Assembly: GCA_024648655.1 (NCBI GenBank)
Contig: JAGGDZ010000454.1
Location: 1-5,258 of the forward strand
Source of the DNA: Chloroflexota bacterium
GTDB lineage: Bacteria; Chloroflexota; Dehalococcoidia; Lucifugimonadales; JADFKI01
DNA: 5,258 nucleotides
Direction: 5' to 3'
This document shows positions 1 through 5,258 of this stretch, piece after piece (the first letter of the stretch is position 1; every line of letters starts with the position of its first letter). Position numbers and translations under genes: made by a program. The notes beneath the pieces are model-generated. The model made no database searches and was not told the DNA's origin. It saw nothing but the letters and a program-made list of their open reading frames with translations.

Positions 1-16
1 TAATGGGAATGTTCAT
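1..16 (-). CDS. Start of an unidentified gene running off the left edge
   Basis: Only the beginning is visible: on the minus strand an ATG (16-14) follows a strong ribosome binding site, TAGGAGG at 26-32, with a 9-nt spacer. The readable peptide is M-N-I-P-I, too short to identify. It lies 52 nt downstream of the enoyl-CoA hydratase stop, on the same strand, and I see no convincing promoter in that gap, so it is probably co-transcribed with the hydratase. The call rests only on the ribosome binding site, the spacing and the gene order; the ATG could be fortuitous. Confidence 0.5.
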
Positions 17-25
17 TATGTTGAA

Positions 26-32
26 CCTCCTA
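26..32 (-). promoter_or_regulatory. Ribosome binding site for the left-edge gene
   Basis: TAGGAGG on the minus strand, 9 nt before an ATG at 16. It is the main evidence that a gene starts at the window edge. Confidence 0.5.
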
Positions 33-68
33 GCCGGTCCTATTCGTTCTGAACACCCAAGCGCTCCG

Positions 69-848
69 TTAGCTTGCGGTCCATTTGGGCTTGCGCTTTT
101 CGGAGAATGCTAGGGGGCCTTCGACGAAGTCGTCAGATGCGGCTGCCTTCAGCTGCTCGGAGTATGTCCGATTCAGGGCTATGTCGAGGGGCCAGTCGTA
201 GCCGGATGTTGCCATCTGCTTACTTGCGCGCGCGGAGAGGGGAGCTACTTCGAGGATTTCGTTTGCCCAGCGCTCGGCGGTTGCCATCAGGTCCTCTAGC
301 GGTACGACCTCGTTTACGAGGCCAAGGCGGTATGCTTCCTGCACGGGTATTCGCCTGGCGGTGAGAAGCATGCCCATCGCAATTTTATAGGGTACGTGAC
401 GCGGCAGGCGATGGACACCGCCTGCGCCTGCTATGAGACCGACGCGAGGCTCAGGCAGGCCGACTTCGGCGTGGTCGGCAGCGATGATGATGTCGCAAGC
501 CATTGCCAACTCAAGGCCGCCGCCTAGCGCGTATCCGTTGACTGCGGCGATGATGGGCTTCCAGCACTCGAAGTTTGAAGTGATGCCGCCAAATCGGGCG
601 ATTTCGCCGGACCGGTCGCGTCTGCCGCGCTCGGCCGTGTATCGAAGGTCGTTTCCGGCGCTGAATGCCCGTTCACCCGTGCCTGTGAGTATCGCCACCC
701 ACACGTCCGGGTCGTCCCGGAAGTCGCAGAAGGCATGGTAAAGCTCGGCGTTCGCGGGCGGGTGAAGCGCGTTCAGGCGTTCCGGCCTTGTGATGGTCAC
801 GTAGGCGATGCGCCCCTTCTTTTCGTAGGTGATGAACTCGTAACTCAT
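69..848 (-). CDS. Enoyl-CoA hydratase/isomerase (crotonase) family protein
   Basis: A 259-residue protein, the usual length of a single-domain crotonase. Members bind acyl-CoA thioesters in the cytoplasm and stabilise the enolate in an oxyanion hole; true hydratases add water to trans-2-enoyl-CoA. Visible landmarks are the first oxyanion loop SAGNDL (63-68), the second loop NGYALGGGLELAMACDI (104-120), PEPRVGLIAGAGG (132-144), and a typical C-terminal EGPLAFSEKRKPKW (243-256). Both catalytic glutamates known from rat mitochondrial hydratase (Glu144 and Glu164) have counterparts, E113 and E133, with the same 20-residue spacing, so hydratase chemistry is plausible. The motif around 130-150 also recalls CaiD-like carnityl-CoA hydratases, so the acyl substrate stays open. 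The ATG at 848 has TAGGAG at 855-860, 6 nt upstream. It lies 60 nt downstream of the nitroreductase gene, and that gap carries its own -10 element. Confidence 0.95.
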   Translation of the reverse strand: MSYEFITYEKKGRIAYVTITRPERLNALHPPANAELYHAFCDFRDDPDVWVAILTGTGERAFSAGNDLRYTAERGRRDRSGEIARFGGITSNFECWKPIIAAVNGYALGGGLELAMACDIIIAADHAEVGLPEPRVGLIAGAGGVHRLPRHVPYKIAMGMLLTARRIPVQEAYRLGLVNEVVPLEDLMATAERWANEILEVAPLSARASKQMATSGYDWPLDIALNRTYSEQLKAAASDDFVEGPLAFSEKRKPKWTAS

Positions 849-867
849 GGGATTCTCCTAATTCGTG

Positions 868-886
868 GCGCCTAGATTGCAGGCGC
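868..886. repeat. Perfect 6-bp inverted repeat between promoter and crotonase gene
   Basis: GCGCCT (868-873), a 7-nt spacer, then AGGCGC (881-886). It begins one base downstream of the TATAAT at 893-888, so its near arm covers the expected transcription start (around 881) and the rest lies in the 5' leader. It could be an operator or a leader hairpin. No T-run follows on either strand, so it is not an intrinsic terminator. The repeat is short and may be chance. Confidence 0.45.
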
Positions 887-887
887 A

Positions 888-896
888 ATTATACCA
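888..896 (-). promoter_or_regulatory. Extended -10 promoter for the crotonase gene
   Basis: Minus strand TGGTATAAT: a perfect TATAAT (893-888) with the TGn extension. No good -35 hexamer is seen at 16-18 nt, which fits an extended -10 promoter. The predicted start near 881 gives a leader of about 33 nt before the ATG at 848. The promoter would let the crotonase, and the gene beyond it, be expressed apart from the nitroreductase. Confidence 0.5.
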
Positions 897-908
897 GTTT
901 CACAATGG

Positions 909-1520
909 CTAGATAGTCTTGCCCCAACCGTCCCAGTGGGTGACTTCTTCCATTGGCTTACGGCGCGTAGGCCCGTAACGTACGCCCTCGGCCGGATAGC
1001 CGATGGGCAAGAGCGCGGCTGTCTCTACATTGTCTGGGATGCCAAAGATTTCACGCACTTCATCTTCATATTGCTTGTGGAATGTCGTTAGCACGCTACC
1101 CAGCCCGAGTCCACGCGCCGCGAGCAGAATGTTCTGCACGGCAGGATAGACGGATGAGCCGGTAGTCAGATTTGTGGAGCCGCTGTGCTCGATGCAGGCG
1201 AGCAGCAAGACAGGCGCATCGTCCATGTGGTCGATGAGATGCGTTGCGGAGCGGAGGATACGTGGGTTGGCATCCTGAAGCCATTGAAGGTTTGGCAGCG
1301 CGTTGCGGCCGGCGCGGCGGTAGATGTCCGCGAGCTTGGCGCGCAGGTCGGCATCCTGCACGACGATAAAGTGCCACATCTGGCGGTTAGTGCCGCTGGG
1401 AGCCTTTGATGCGGCTTCGAGTATCTTGTCTAGCGCCCCCTGCGGCACAGGGTCTGTCTTGAAGTATCGGATTGCGCGTTGGGTGTGCATAGCCTCGAAC
1501 AAGCCAATTTCGTCAGTCAT
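909..1520 (-). CDS. Nitroreductase family FMN-dependent oxidoreductase
   Basis: A 203-residue protein of the NfsA/FRP nitroreductase fold. These are usually soluble FMN homodimers that pass hydride from NAD(P)H to nitroaromatics, quinones, flavins or enones; physiological substrates are seldom known. FMN-contact motifs are in the expected order: QRAIRYF (14-20, the phosphate-binding arginine loop), APSGTNRQMWHF (40-51), the helix SVYPAVQNILLAARGLGLGS (123-142), LLPIGYPAEG (170-179), and a C-terminal RRKPMEEVTHWDGWG (186-200). About 200 residues is normal and no part is missing. The ATG at 1520 has TAGGAG at 1527-1532, 6 nt upstream, with a TATAAT further up. It precedes the crotonase on the same strand and is divergent from the LLM oxidoreductase. 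The reaction and the electron donor cannot be assigned. Confidence 0.92.
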   Translation of the reverse strand: MTDEIGLFEAMHTQRAIRYFKTDPVPQGALDKILEAASKAPSGTNRQMWHFIVVQDADLRAKLADIYRRAGRNALPNLQWLQDANPRILRSATHLIDHMDDAPVLLLACIEHSGSTNLTTGSSVYPAVQNILLAARGLGLGSVLTTFHKQYEDEVREIFGIPDNVETAALLPIGYPAEGVRYGPTRRKPMEEVTHWDGWGKTI

Positions 1521-1556
1521 CTCACACTCCTAAGTTCGGTCGGGATTTCAGAGGAG

Positions 1557-1562
1557 ATTATA
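1557..1562 (-). promoter_or_regulatory. -10 element for the nitroreductase gene
   Basis: A perfect TATAAT on the minus strand inside the divergent spacer. Its expected start lies near 1550, leaving a leader of about 30 nt before the ATG at 1520. I see no good -35 hexamer at 16-18 nt, so it may be weak or activator-dependent. Confidence 0.45.
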
Positions 1563-1604
1563 TCGCATCGGGCTGCTGCTTTGTGTGCGGCTTGAACTGC
1601 GCTC

Positions 1605-1613
1605 TGATAAGAT
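1605..1613 (+). promoter_or_regulatory. Possible extended -10 for the LLM oxidoreductase gene
   Basis: TGATAAGAT, read as TGn plus TAAGAT, which keeps the first T, second A and last T of the consensus. A start near 1620 would give a leader of about 32 nt to the ATG at 1652. No clear -35 is present. This is a weak candidate. Confidence 0.25.
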
Positions 1614-1638
1614 AGGCGCGGCAAGAAACGAGATTGAT

Positions 1639-1643
1639 GGAGG
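1639..1643 (+). promoter_or_regulatory. Ribosome binding site that fixes the LLM gene start
   Basis: GGAGG, 8 nt before the ATG at 1652. The in-frame TTG at 1634 and ATG at 1637 lie upstream of or overlap this site and have no comparable site of their own, so 1652 is preferred. Confidence 0.75.
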
Positions 1644-1651
1644 CAACGCTG

Positions 1652-2671
1652 ATGAAGGTTGGCACAGGAATGCAGGGCGGGCTGGTGGCGGATATCCCAC
1701 AGAAAGTACGGAAGGCTGAGGAACTCGGCTACGACTTCTTTTCAACCAGCGAGACTAAGCATAACCCGTTCGTTACCGCGGCGCTTGCCGCCGAGCACGT
1801 GGAGCGCGCGCAGGTGCGTACATCCATTGCGCTGGCGTTCGCGCGCAGTCCTATGGATACGGCTTACAATGCGTGGGACTTGCAATCGCTGTCCGGCGGG
1901 AAGTTCCAGCTGGGGATGGGTAGCCAGGTCCGCGGCCATATAGTCAGGCGGTTCAACATGCCCTGGGGAAGGCCCGCTGCCCGGATGCGCGAGTATATTC
2001 AGGCGTTGCGCCACATCTGGGGGAGTTGGCAACATGGCACGCGGTTGAACTTTCAGGGCGATTTCTACAACTTCAACCTGATGCCTCCGTTCTTCACCCC
2101 CGACCCCATCGAGCATCCGGACATCAAGATTTATATTGCGGCGGTCAACGAGCGGATGCTTCATGTGGCGGGCGAGGTTTGTGACGGGGTGCTGCTGCAC
2201 TCGTTCGGAACGTTCAAGTACATCAACGAAGTGGTTGTGCCGAATCTTCAGAAGGGCGCGGAAAAGGCGGGCAGGTCGCTCGCGGATATTGACGTTAACG
2301 GCGGTGGATATGTCATTACTGGGCCGAATGATGAGCATATTGAGCGCAGCCGGCAGGAGGTCAAGAATGCCATATCGTTCTACGCTTCCACGAGGAGCTA
2401 CGCGCCTGTGATGAACCATCACGGCTGGAATGACACGGCGCAGCAATTGTATCGCCTGTCGGTGGAAAACAGGTGGGGCGAGATGGGCGCTCTAATCACG
2501 GATGAGATGCTGGATGAGTTCGCAATCGTCGCAGGATACGACGATGTGGTTGACAAGATGAAGGAGACTTTTGGACCGTTTGCCAGCTCGCTCAGCTTCT
2601 CGATTCCGGTTGAGTCGGGTGAGGACGAGGAGATACTCAAGGACATGATTGCACGGTTGCAGGCGGATTAG
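1652..2671 (+). CDS. LLM class flavin/F420-dependent oxidoreductase (TIGR03617-like)
   Basis: Taking the ATG at 1652 gives 339 residues, normal for luciferase-like monooxygenase-family TIM-barrel enzymes; starts at 1634 or 1637 would add 5-6 residues. The pattern matches what I know of the actinobacterial and chloroflexotal TIGR03617 subfamily: ETKHNPF (34-40), IALAFARSPMDTAY (59-72), WDLQSLSGGKFQLGMGSQVR (75-94), RRFNMPWGRPAARMREY (99-115), PFFTPDPIEHPDI (146-158), and an AGEVCDGVLLHSF segment (173-185) near the cofactor phosphate region. The family uses F420H2 or FMNH2 in hydride transfer or monooxygenation; which one cannot be read here, and no F420 biosynthesis gene is in the window. The gene diverges from the nitroreductase and ends 6 nt from the convergent gmk stop. 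The substrate is unknown. Confidence 0.93.
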   Translation: MKVGTGMQGGLVADIPQKVRKAEELGYDFFSTSETKHNPFVTAALAAEHVERAQVRTSIALAFARSPMDTAYNAWDLQSLSGGKFQLGMGSQVRGHIVRRFNMPWGRPAARMREYIQALRHIWGSWQHGTRLNFQGDFYNFNLMPPFFTPDPIEHPDIKIYIAAVNERMLHVAGEVCDGVLLHSFGTFKYINEVVVPNLQKGAEKAGRSLADIDVNGGGYVITGPNDEHIERSRQEVKNAISFYASTRSYAPVMNHHGWNDTAQQLYRLSVENRWGEMGALITDEMLDEFAIVAGYDDVVDKMKETFGPFASSLSFSIPVESGEDEEILKDMIARLQAD

Positions 2672-2677
2672 AATGTA

Positions 2678-3286
2678 TCAGAGAACGACTCTACGGGGCG
2701 GGTCTCGGTGGCGTTCGACGCGTATTATGTCCTCGATTTCGAGCGCGGCTTCGTCAGTGGCATCGGTGTGGTGGACGACGGTGTAATCGAATTTTTCGGC
2801 TTCCTGAAGCTCATCACGCGCCTGCTCAATGCGCGTGGTCAATGCCTCGTCCGATTCGGTGTTGCGCCCGCGCAGCCTTCGTTCCAGTTCCGCATCACTT
2901 GGCGGAGCGAGGAAGATGAAGAGGGCGTCCGGCGCTAGGCTGCGAACCGTTTCTGCGCCCTGGATATCAATTTTCAGGATGACGTCCTTGCCTCGTGCCA
3001 TCGCGTCCATCACTTGCGATTTGGGAACGCCGTAGTAATTGCCAAAGACGTTCGCCCACTCGAGCAGTTCTTCGTTGGCAATCATAGACTCGAATTCCTG
3101 AGCGCTGACGAAGTGGTAGTCCACGCCATCGTGCTCGCCACTGCGTCTGGGACGGGTGGTTGCGGTTACCGTGAAATGGTAGGGCCTGCCGGCTTCCCTC
3201 AAGCGGGTGAGCAACAGATCTTTGCCCACGCCGGAAGGACCGGAGAGAACGAGCAGCAGCGGATTGGGCGTGGTTCGCGTTGCCAT
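2678..3286 (-). CDS. gmk: Guanylate kinase
   Basis: 202 residues, close to E. coli Gmk (207). It phosphorylates GMP (and dGMP) to GDP with ATP in the cytoplasm, an essential step of GTP supply. Visible parts are the P-loop GPSGVGKD (16-23), the GMP-binding segment TTRPRRSGEHDGVDYHF (43-59) with R45, R48, E51 and Y57, LEWANVFGNYYG (75-86), KIDIQG (105-110), the lid RRLRGRNTES (136-145), and R152. The P-loop has Asp23 where most P-loop kinases have Ser or Thr; I recall the same GVGKD form in other Chloroflexota guanylate kinases but cannot check it. The ATG shares its A with the TGA of the upstream TyrA-like gene (TGATG), and no Shine-Dalgarno sequence precedes it, so translation probably depends on coupling. 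It converges with the LLM gene and no terminator hairpin is visible between them. Confidence 0.97.
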   Translation of the reverse strand: MATRTTPNPLLLVLSGPSGVGKDLLLTRLREAGRPYHFTVTATTRPRRSGEHDGVDYHFVSAQEFESMIANEELLEWANVFGNYYGVPKSQVMDAMARGKDVILKIDIQGAETVRSLAPDALFIFLAPPSDAELERRLRGRNTESDEALTTRIEQARDELQEAEKFDYTVVHHTDATDEAALEIEDIIRVERHRDPPRRVVL

Positions 3287-4290
3287 CAGCGGTTGCGGAG
3301 GTAGGTCCAGGACTTTTTCTTGCTGTCCTCGCCGCCGGTCATCTGCTGGTATCGCTGAGTGAGTTTTTCGCCGAAGAAGGCGGTTGCCATCGACATGCCG
3401 GCAGTGGGGAGGGCGTTCTCGCCGGTGTCAACGACTGCGCCGGCGTCCCATCTTGCGCGGCCTTCCCACGCCTTGATAAAGGTGTCAACAAGTTCGTCGT
3501 TCGAGTCCTTAATCATATTGCGGTATGAGTAGAGTTCTGAGATGTACTCGTCGATCCAATGGACAAGAGCTTCGATGTTAGTGTAGCAGGCAGCCTCGTT
3601 GTCTATGGGGTCTTCGGATGCGAGGCGTGAGTACTCGGCGAAGGTCGCGGCGGCGACCTGGTGCATTTCGCGCCATGACTCGCTGCCGGCGGTGGTGGTG
3701 ACGAAAGCGGACGATAGGACGGTGGGCAGCACCTCCATGGCGACCGCGTAGCTGTCGTGCTCGTGCGGGTCGAGGAACAGGGGCTTGGCGCCGATGAGTT
3801 CGATCATGCCCACAACGGTTTTGACAGATGTTTCGTCTGCGGTGCGTGAAGGGGAGACGCAGTATTTGGCGTCCTGGAACAGGTCGGGTGAAGCGTCTTC
3901 GAGATTAGTGTAGGGCTTTCGGATCAGAGGACGCCCGCCGACGAAGCTGACGCCGAGAGGTAGGAGCTGCTCTGCCCATTCCATAGCCCTGACCTTAGCG
4001 GCTCCGGTATCGGTTATGACGCAGCCGTCCTCTACGATGGGCGCGATAGCATCCATAAGCTCGCGGGTCTGAGTGAATGGCGAGTCAAGGATAATCATCT
4101 GGGCGCCGCGCACGGCATAACGCAGGTTTGCTGTCTCTTCGTCGTAAGCGCCAGCCTTGAACGCGATTTTCAGCGCGTCCCTGTCGCCGGAACTGCCGAC
4201 AATCTCGGTATTGCGAAGGTTGGCTCGCTTGAGGGCGAGGCCGATGGATACACCCACCGGGCTTGTGCCTATGATCGTAATGCGCTCCAA
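3286..4290 (-). CDS. TyrA-like (prephenate dehydrogenase family) protein with altered active site
   Basis: 334 residues, longer than a minimal TyrA (about 280). The N-terminal Rossmann half is clear: the nucleotide loop GTSPVG (8-13, Ser in place of the middle Gly of GxGxxG), VITDTGAAK (91-99), and VSFVGGRP (114-121) where TyrA has VGGHPMAG. HEHD (176-179) and an EVLPT segment (186-190) match the second TyrA region, followed by a helical C-terminal half. Against Aquifex TyrA the expected residues are missing: Ser126 is A97, catalytic His147 is R120, and the SHLPH motif (213-217) is EVLPT. Prephenate dehydrogenase activity is therefore doubtful and the substrate unknown. The acidic residue normally ending beta-2 seems to be Ser34, with Arg37 nearby, which may suggest NADP. 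The start is TTG at 4290 behind a perfect AGGAGG. It sits 84 nt after the protease gene and overlaps gmk by one base. Confidence 0.85.
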   Translation of the reverse strand: MERITIIGTSPVGVSIGLALKRANLRNTEIVGSSGDRDALKIAFKAGAYDEETANLRYAVRGAQMIILDSPFTQTRELMDAIAPIVEDGCVITDTGAAKVRAMEWAEQLLPLGVSFVGGRPLIRKPYTNLEDASPDLFQDAKYCVSPSRTADETSVKTVVGMIELIGAKPLFLDPHEHDSYAVAMEVLPTVLSSAFVTTTAGSESWREMHQVAAATFAEYSRLASEDPIDNEAACYTNIEALVHWIDEYISELYSYRNMIKDSNDELVDTFIKAWEGRARWDAGAVVDTGENALPTAGMSMATAFFGEKLTQRYQQMTGGEDSKKKSWTYLRNR

Positions 4291-4297
4291 AGTGACA

Positions 4298-4303
4298 CCT
4301 CCT
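4298..4303 (-). promoter_or_regulatory. Strong ribosome binding site before a TTG start
   Basis: AGGAGG on the minus strand, 7 nt before the TTG at 4290. It supports the TTG as the real start of the TyrA-like gene and may offset the weaker start codon. Confidence 0.75.
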
Positions 4304-4374
4304 GCTGCGGGCTGTCGCTTTTCGATTTTGTAGTGCTCACTGAGAAAAGTCTATCACAAATGGCAAGAGTGCCG

Positions 4375-5034
4375 TCATGCGCCCAGAAGAAGCTCTCTTA
4401 TGACGCTAATTGCGGGAATCAAGACTCGGCTGAGTATTCCGATGGGAGTGAAGACATCGACGAGCACGATGACCATCAGAATCAGCATGCCGATGCGTTC
4501 GGTGCGGGCGAAGACAGAGGCGAGCGTGTGCGGCAGGATGCCCAGCACGACCTTGAAGCCGTCCAGTGGAGCTACCGGCAATAGATTGAAGACCGCAAGG
4601 ACGATGTTCCATAGCACAAGGGATTGCAGGAACAGAGAGTCGATGCCTCCACTGGACGAGACCGTGCCCAGTCTGAAAGGCAGGGCGGCGAGTGTGGCTA
4701 CAATCATATTGGAGATGGGACCTGCGAGGGCGACTACCGCCATGCCGGAGCGCTCGCCAATGCGAATGTTGGACGGCGTAACGGGTGTGGGTCTGCCCCA
4801 GCCGAAGCCGGCGACGAATATGAGGAGGGTGCCGAGTGGGTCGAGATGTGCGAGGGGGTTGAGAGTGAGCCTGCCCTGTCCGCGAGCGGTGTAGTCGCCG
4901 AGCTGGGTGGCGGACCATGCGTGGCTGAATTCGTGCACGGTGATGCCAACGATGAGCGCGACCGCGAAGGCAGCGAGGGTGATGAGAGCGCCGATGGGGT
5001 CAATCTGAAATTGGTCGAGAAGACGGAATAACAA
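4375..5034 (-). CDS. Site-2 protease family (M50B) intramembrane metalloprotease
   Basis: 219 residues, mostly hydrophobic, the size of the minimal bacterial S2P group without a PDZ domain. Zinc ligands and catalytic base are present: HEFSH (34-38, HExxH) in the first membrane segment, and NLLPVAPLDG (150-159, the N-LLP-PLDG motif) whose D158 is the third zinc ligand. AGPISNM (104-110) is also typical. Membrane spans can be read at about 14-38, 62-79, 97-118, 134-160 and 181-205. The family cleaves transmembrane substrates within the membrane, but no anti-sigma factor or other candidate substrate is encoded nearby. The start is TTG at 5034, with a modest AGGT (5041-5044) 6 nt upstream; no ATG, GTG or TTG lies between it and the HExxH helix, and the frame closes upstream at 5065. 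It is the first gene of the minus-strand group leading to gmk. Confidence 0.92.
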   Translation of the reverse strand: MLFRLLDQFQIDPIGALITLAAFAVALIVGITVHEFSHAWSATQLGDYTARGQGRLTLNPLAHLDPLGTLLIFVAGFGWGRPTPVTPSNIRIGERSGMAVVALAGPISNMIVATLAALPFRLGTVSSSGGIDSLFLQSLVLWNIVLAVFNLLPVAPLDGFKVVLGILPHTLASVFARTERIGMLILMVIVLVDVFTPIGILSRVLIPAISVIRELLLGA

Positions 5035-5258
5035 CTTTTGACCTGTCAGGGAGGCGTAATGTCTTCAGAGCGTGTTGGCGGTGCGTACTCTCTAAGATTA
5101 TAGACGATAATTCAAGGGTTGGAACGAGTGATCACGTGTGCGTCCACTCCGCGCGACTCCTCTGGACCCATAATCTGCCCAGCAATGACGAAGGTAGGTT
5201 GGATTGGCGTCTGCACGGTATCCGGCGGTCATCTGTCGTGTCCAGATACGCGCCAACG
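5035..5258. other. Right-end region without a recognisable gene
   Basis: 224 nt. It holds the candidate promoter of the protease gene and two unassigned short open frames. One, on the minus strand, reads from GTG at 5216 to TGA at 5112 (34 codons). The other, on the plus strand, is open from GTG at 5128 past the window end. Neither has a convincing ribosome binding site or a familiar sequence, and they lie opposite each other, so at most one is likely real. Confidence 0.5.
5097..5102 (-). promoter_or_regulatory. -10 element for the protease / TyrA-like / gmk cluster
   Basis: A perfect TATAAT on the minus strand, 62 nt before the TTG at 5034. A poor -35 match (TTCCAA, 5124-5119) sits 16 nt upstream. 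The predicted start near 5090 gives a leader of about 55 nt. I find no good promoter in the 84-nt gap before the TyrA-like gene, so this could serve all three genes. Confidence 0.45.

Noticed and set aside
1634..1651. Upstream TTG (1634) and ATG (1637) as starts of the LLM gene
   Set aside because: They precede or overlap the GGAGG at 1639-1643, which is ideally placed for the ATG at 1652, and family members typically begin near the MKVG residues encoded there.
1742..2446. A 234-codon minus-strand open frame opposite the LLM oxidoreductase gene
   Set aside because: It is fully antisense to a gene with clear family motifs, its sequence is Arg/Pro/His-rich without a recognisable domain, and it is explained by the GC-rich codon use of the real gene.
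2672..2700. A bidirectional terminator between the convergent LLM and gmk genes
   Set aside because: The gap is 6 nt and the only nearby repeat is AGAG-5 nt-CTCT (2680-2692) inside the gmk coding end; no stable hairpin with a T-run on either strand.
4362..4373. Small hairpin GGCA-AGAG-TGCC just after the protease stop
   Set aside because: Only a 4-bp stem with no T-run on the minus strand; too weak to call a terminator.
4291..4374. A separate promoter for the TyrA-like gene in the 84-nt gap
   Set aside because: Pieces such as TTGCCA, TTGTGA and TACAAA occur but not at workable spacing; nothing better than a 4-of-6 match, so read-through from the protease promoter is simpler.
4400..4918. Long open frames on both strands overlapping the site-2 protease gene
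   Set aside because: The M50B motifs lie in one frame only; the others have no domain and are low-complexity shadows of it.
5059..5103. A 14-codon plus-strand ORF (MSSERVGGAYSLRL) behind GGGAGG, resembling a leader peptide
   Set aside because: The ribosome-binding spacer is only 4 nt, no plus-strand gene follows closely, and the ORF overlaps the opposite-strand promoter region; likely chance.

Overview
The window looks like an ordinary chromosomal stretch of a moderately GC-rich bacterium. My best guess is Chloroflexota (a Dehalococcoidia or SAR202-type lineage). That rests on the gene mix (an LLM-class flavin/F420 oxidoreductase, a nitroreductase-like flavoprotein and a crotonase), on a guanylate kinase P-loop reading GVGKD, and on my recollection of such neighbourhoods. 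It is inference, not something the sequence proves.

Layout, left to right. At the left edge, a minus-strand gene appears to begin at 16 and run out of the window; only its ribosome binding site, ATG and a few codons are present. Next, also on the minus strand, are an enoyl-CoA hydratase/isomerase (69-848) and a nitroreductase-family protein (909-1520), each with a TAGGAG ribosome binding site and its own TATAAT-type -10. A 131-nt divergent spacer separates the nitroreductase from a plus-strand LLM-class oxidoreductase of the TIGR03617 type (best start 1652, end 2671). That gene converges, with a 6-nt gap, on a minus-strand three-gene cluster read right to left: a site-2 protease family membrane protein (5034-4375), a TyrA-like NAD(P)-binding protein (4290-3286) and guanylate kinase gmk (3286-2678). 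The last two share one base in a TGATG junction. The right end (5035-5258) holds a likely promoter for this cluster and no gene I can name.

How the genes fit together. The left half could be a small redox and acyl-CoA catabolic group: hydration of enoyl-CoA, FMN-dependent reduction, and flavin/F420-dependent oxidation. No shared substrate can be read from the sequence. The right half pairs a housekeeping nucleotide kinase with a TyrA paralogue whose prephenate-binding residues are largely replaced, and with a minimal intramembrane protease. I found no mobile element, CRISPR array, tRNA or rRNA. The most interesting item is the TyrA-like protein, which keeps the fold but lacks the catalytic histidine and neighbouring active-site residues, and so probably has a different, unknown substrate.
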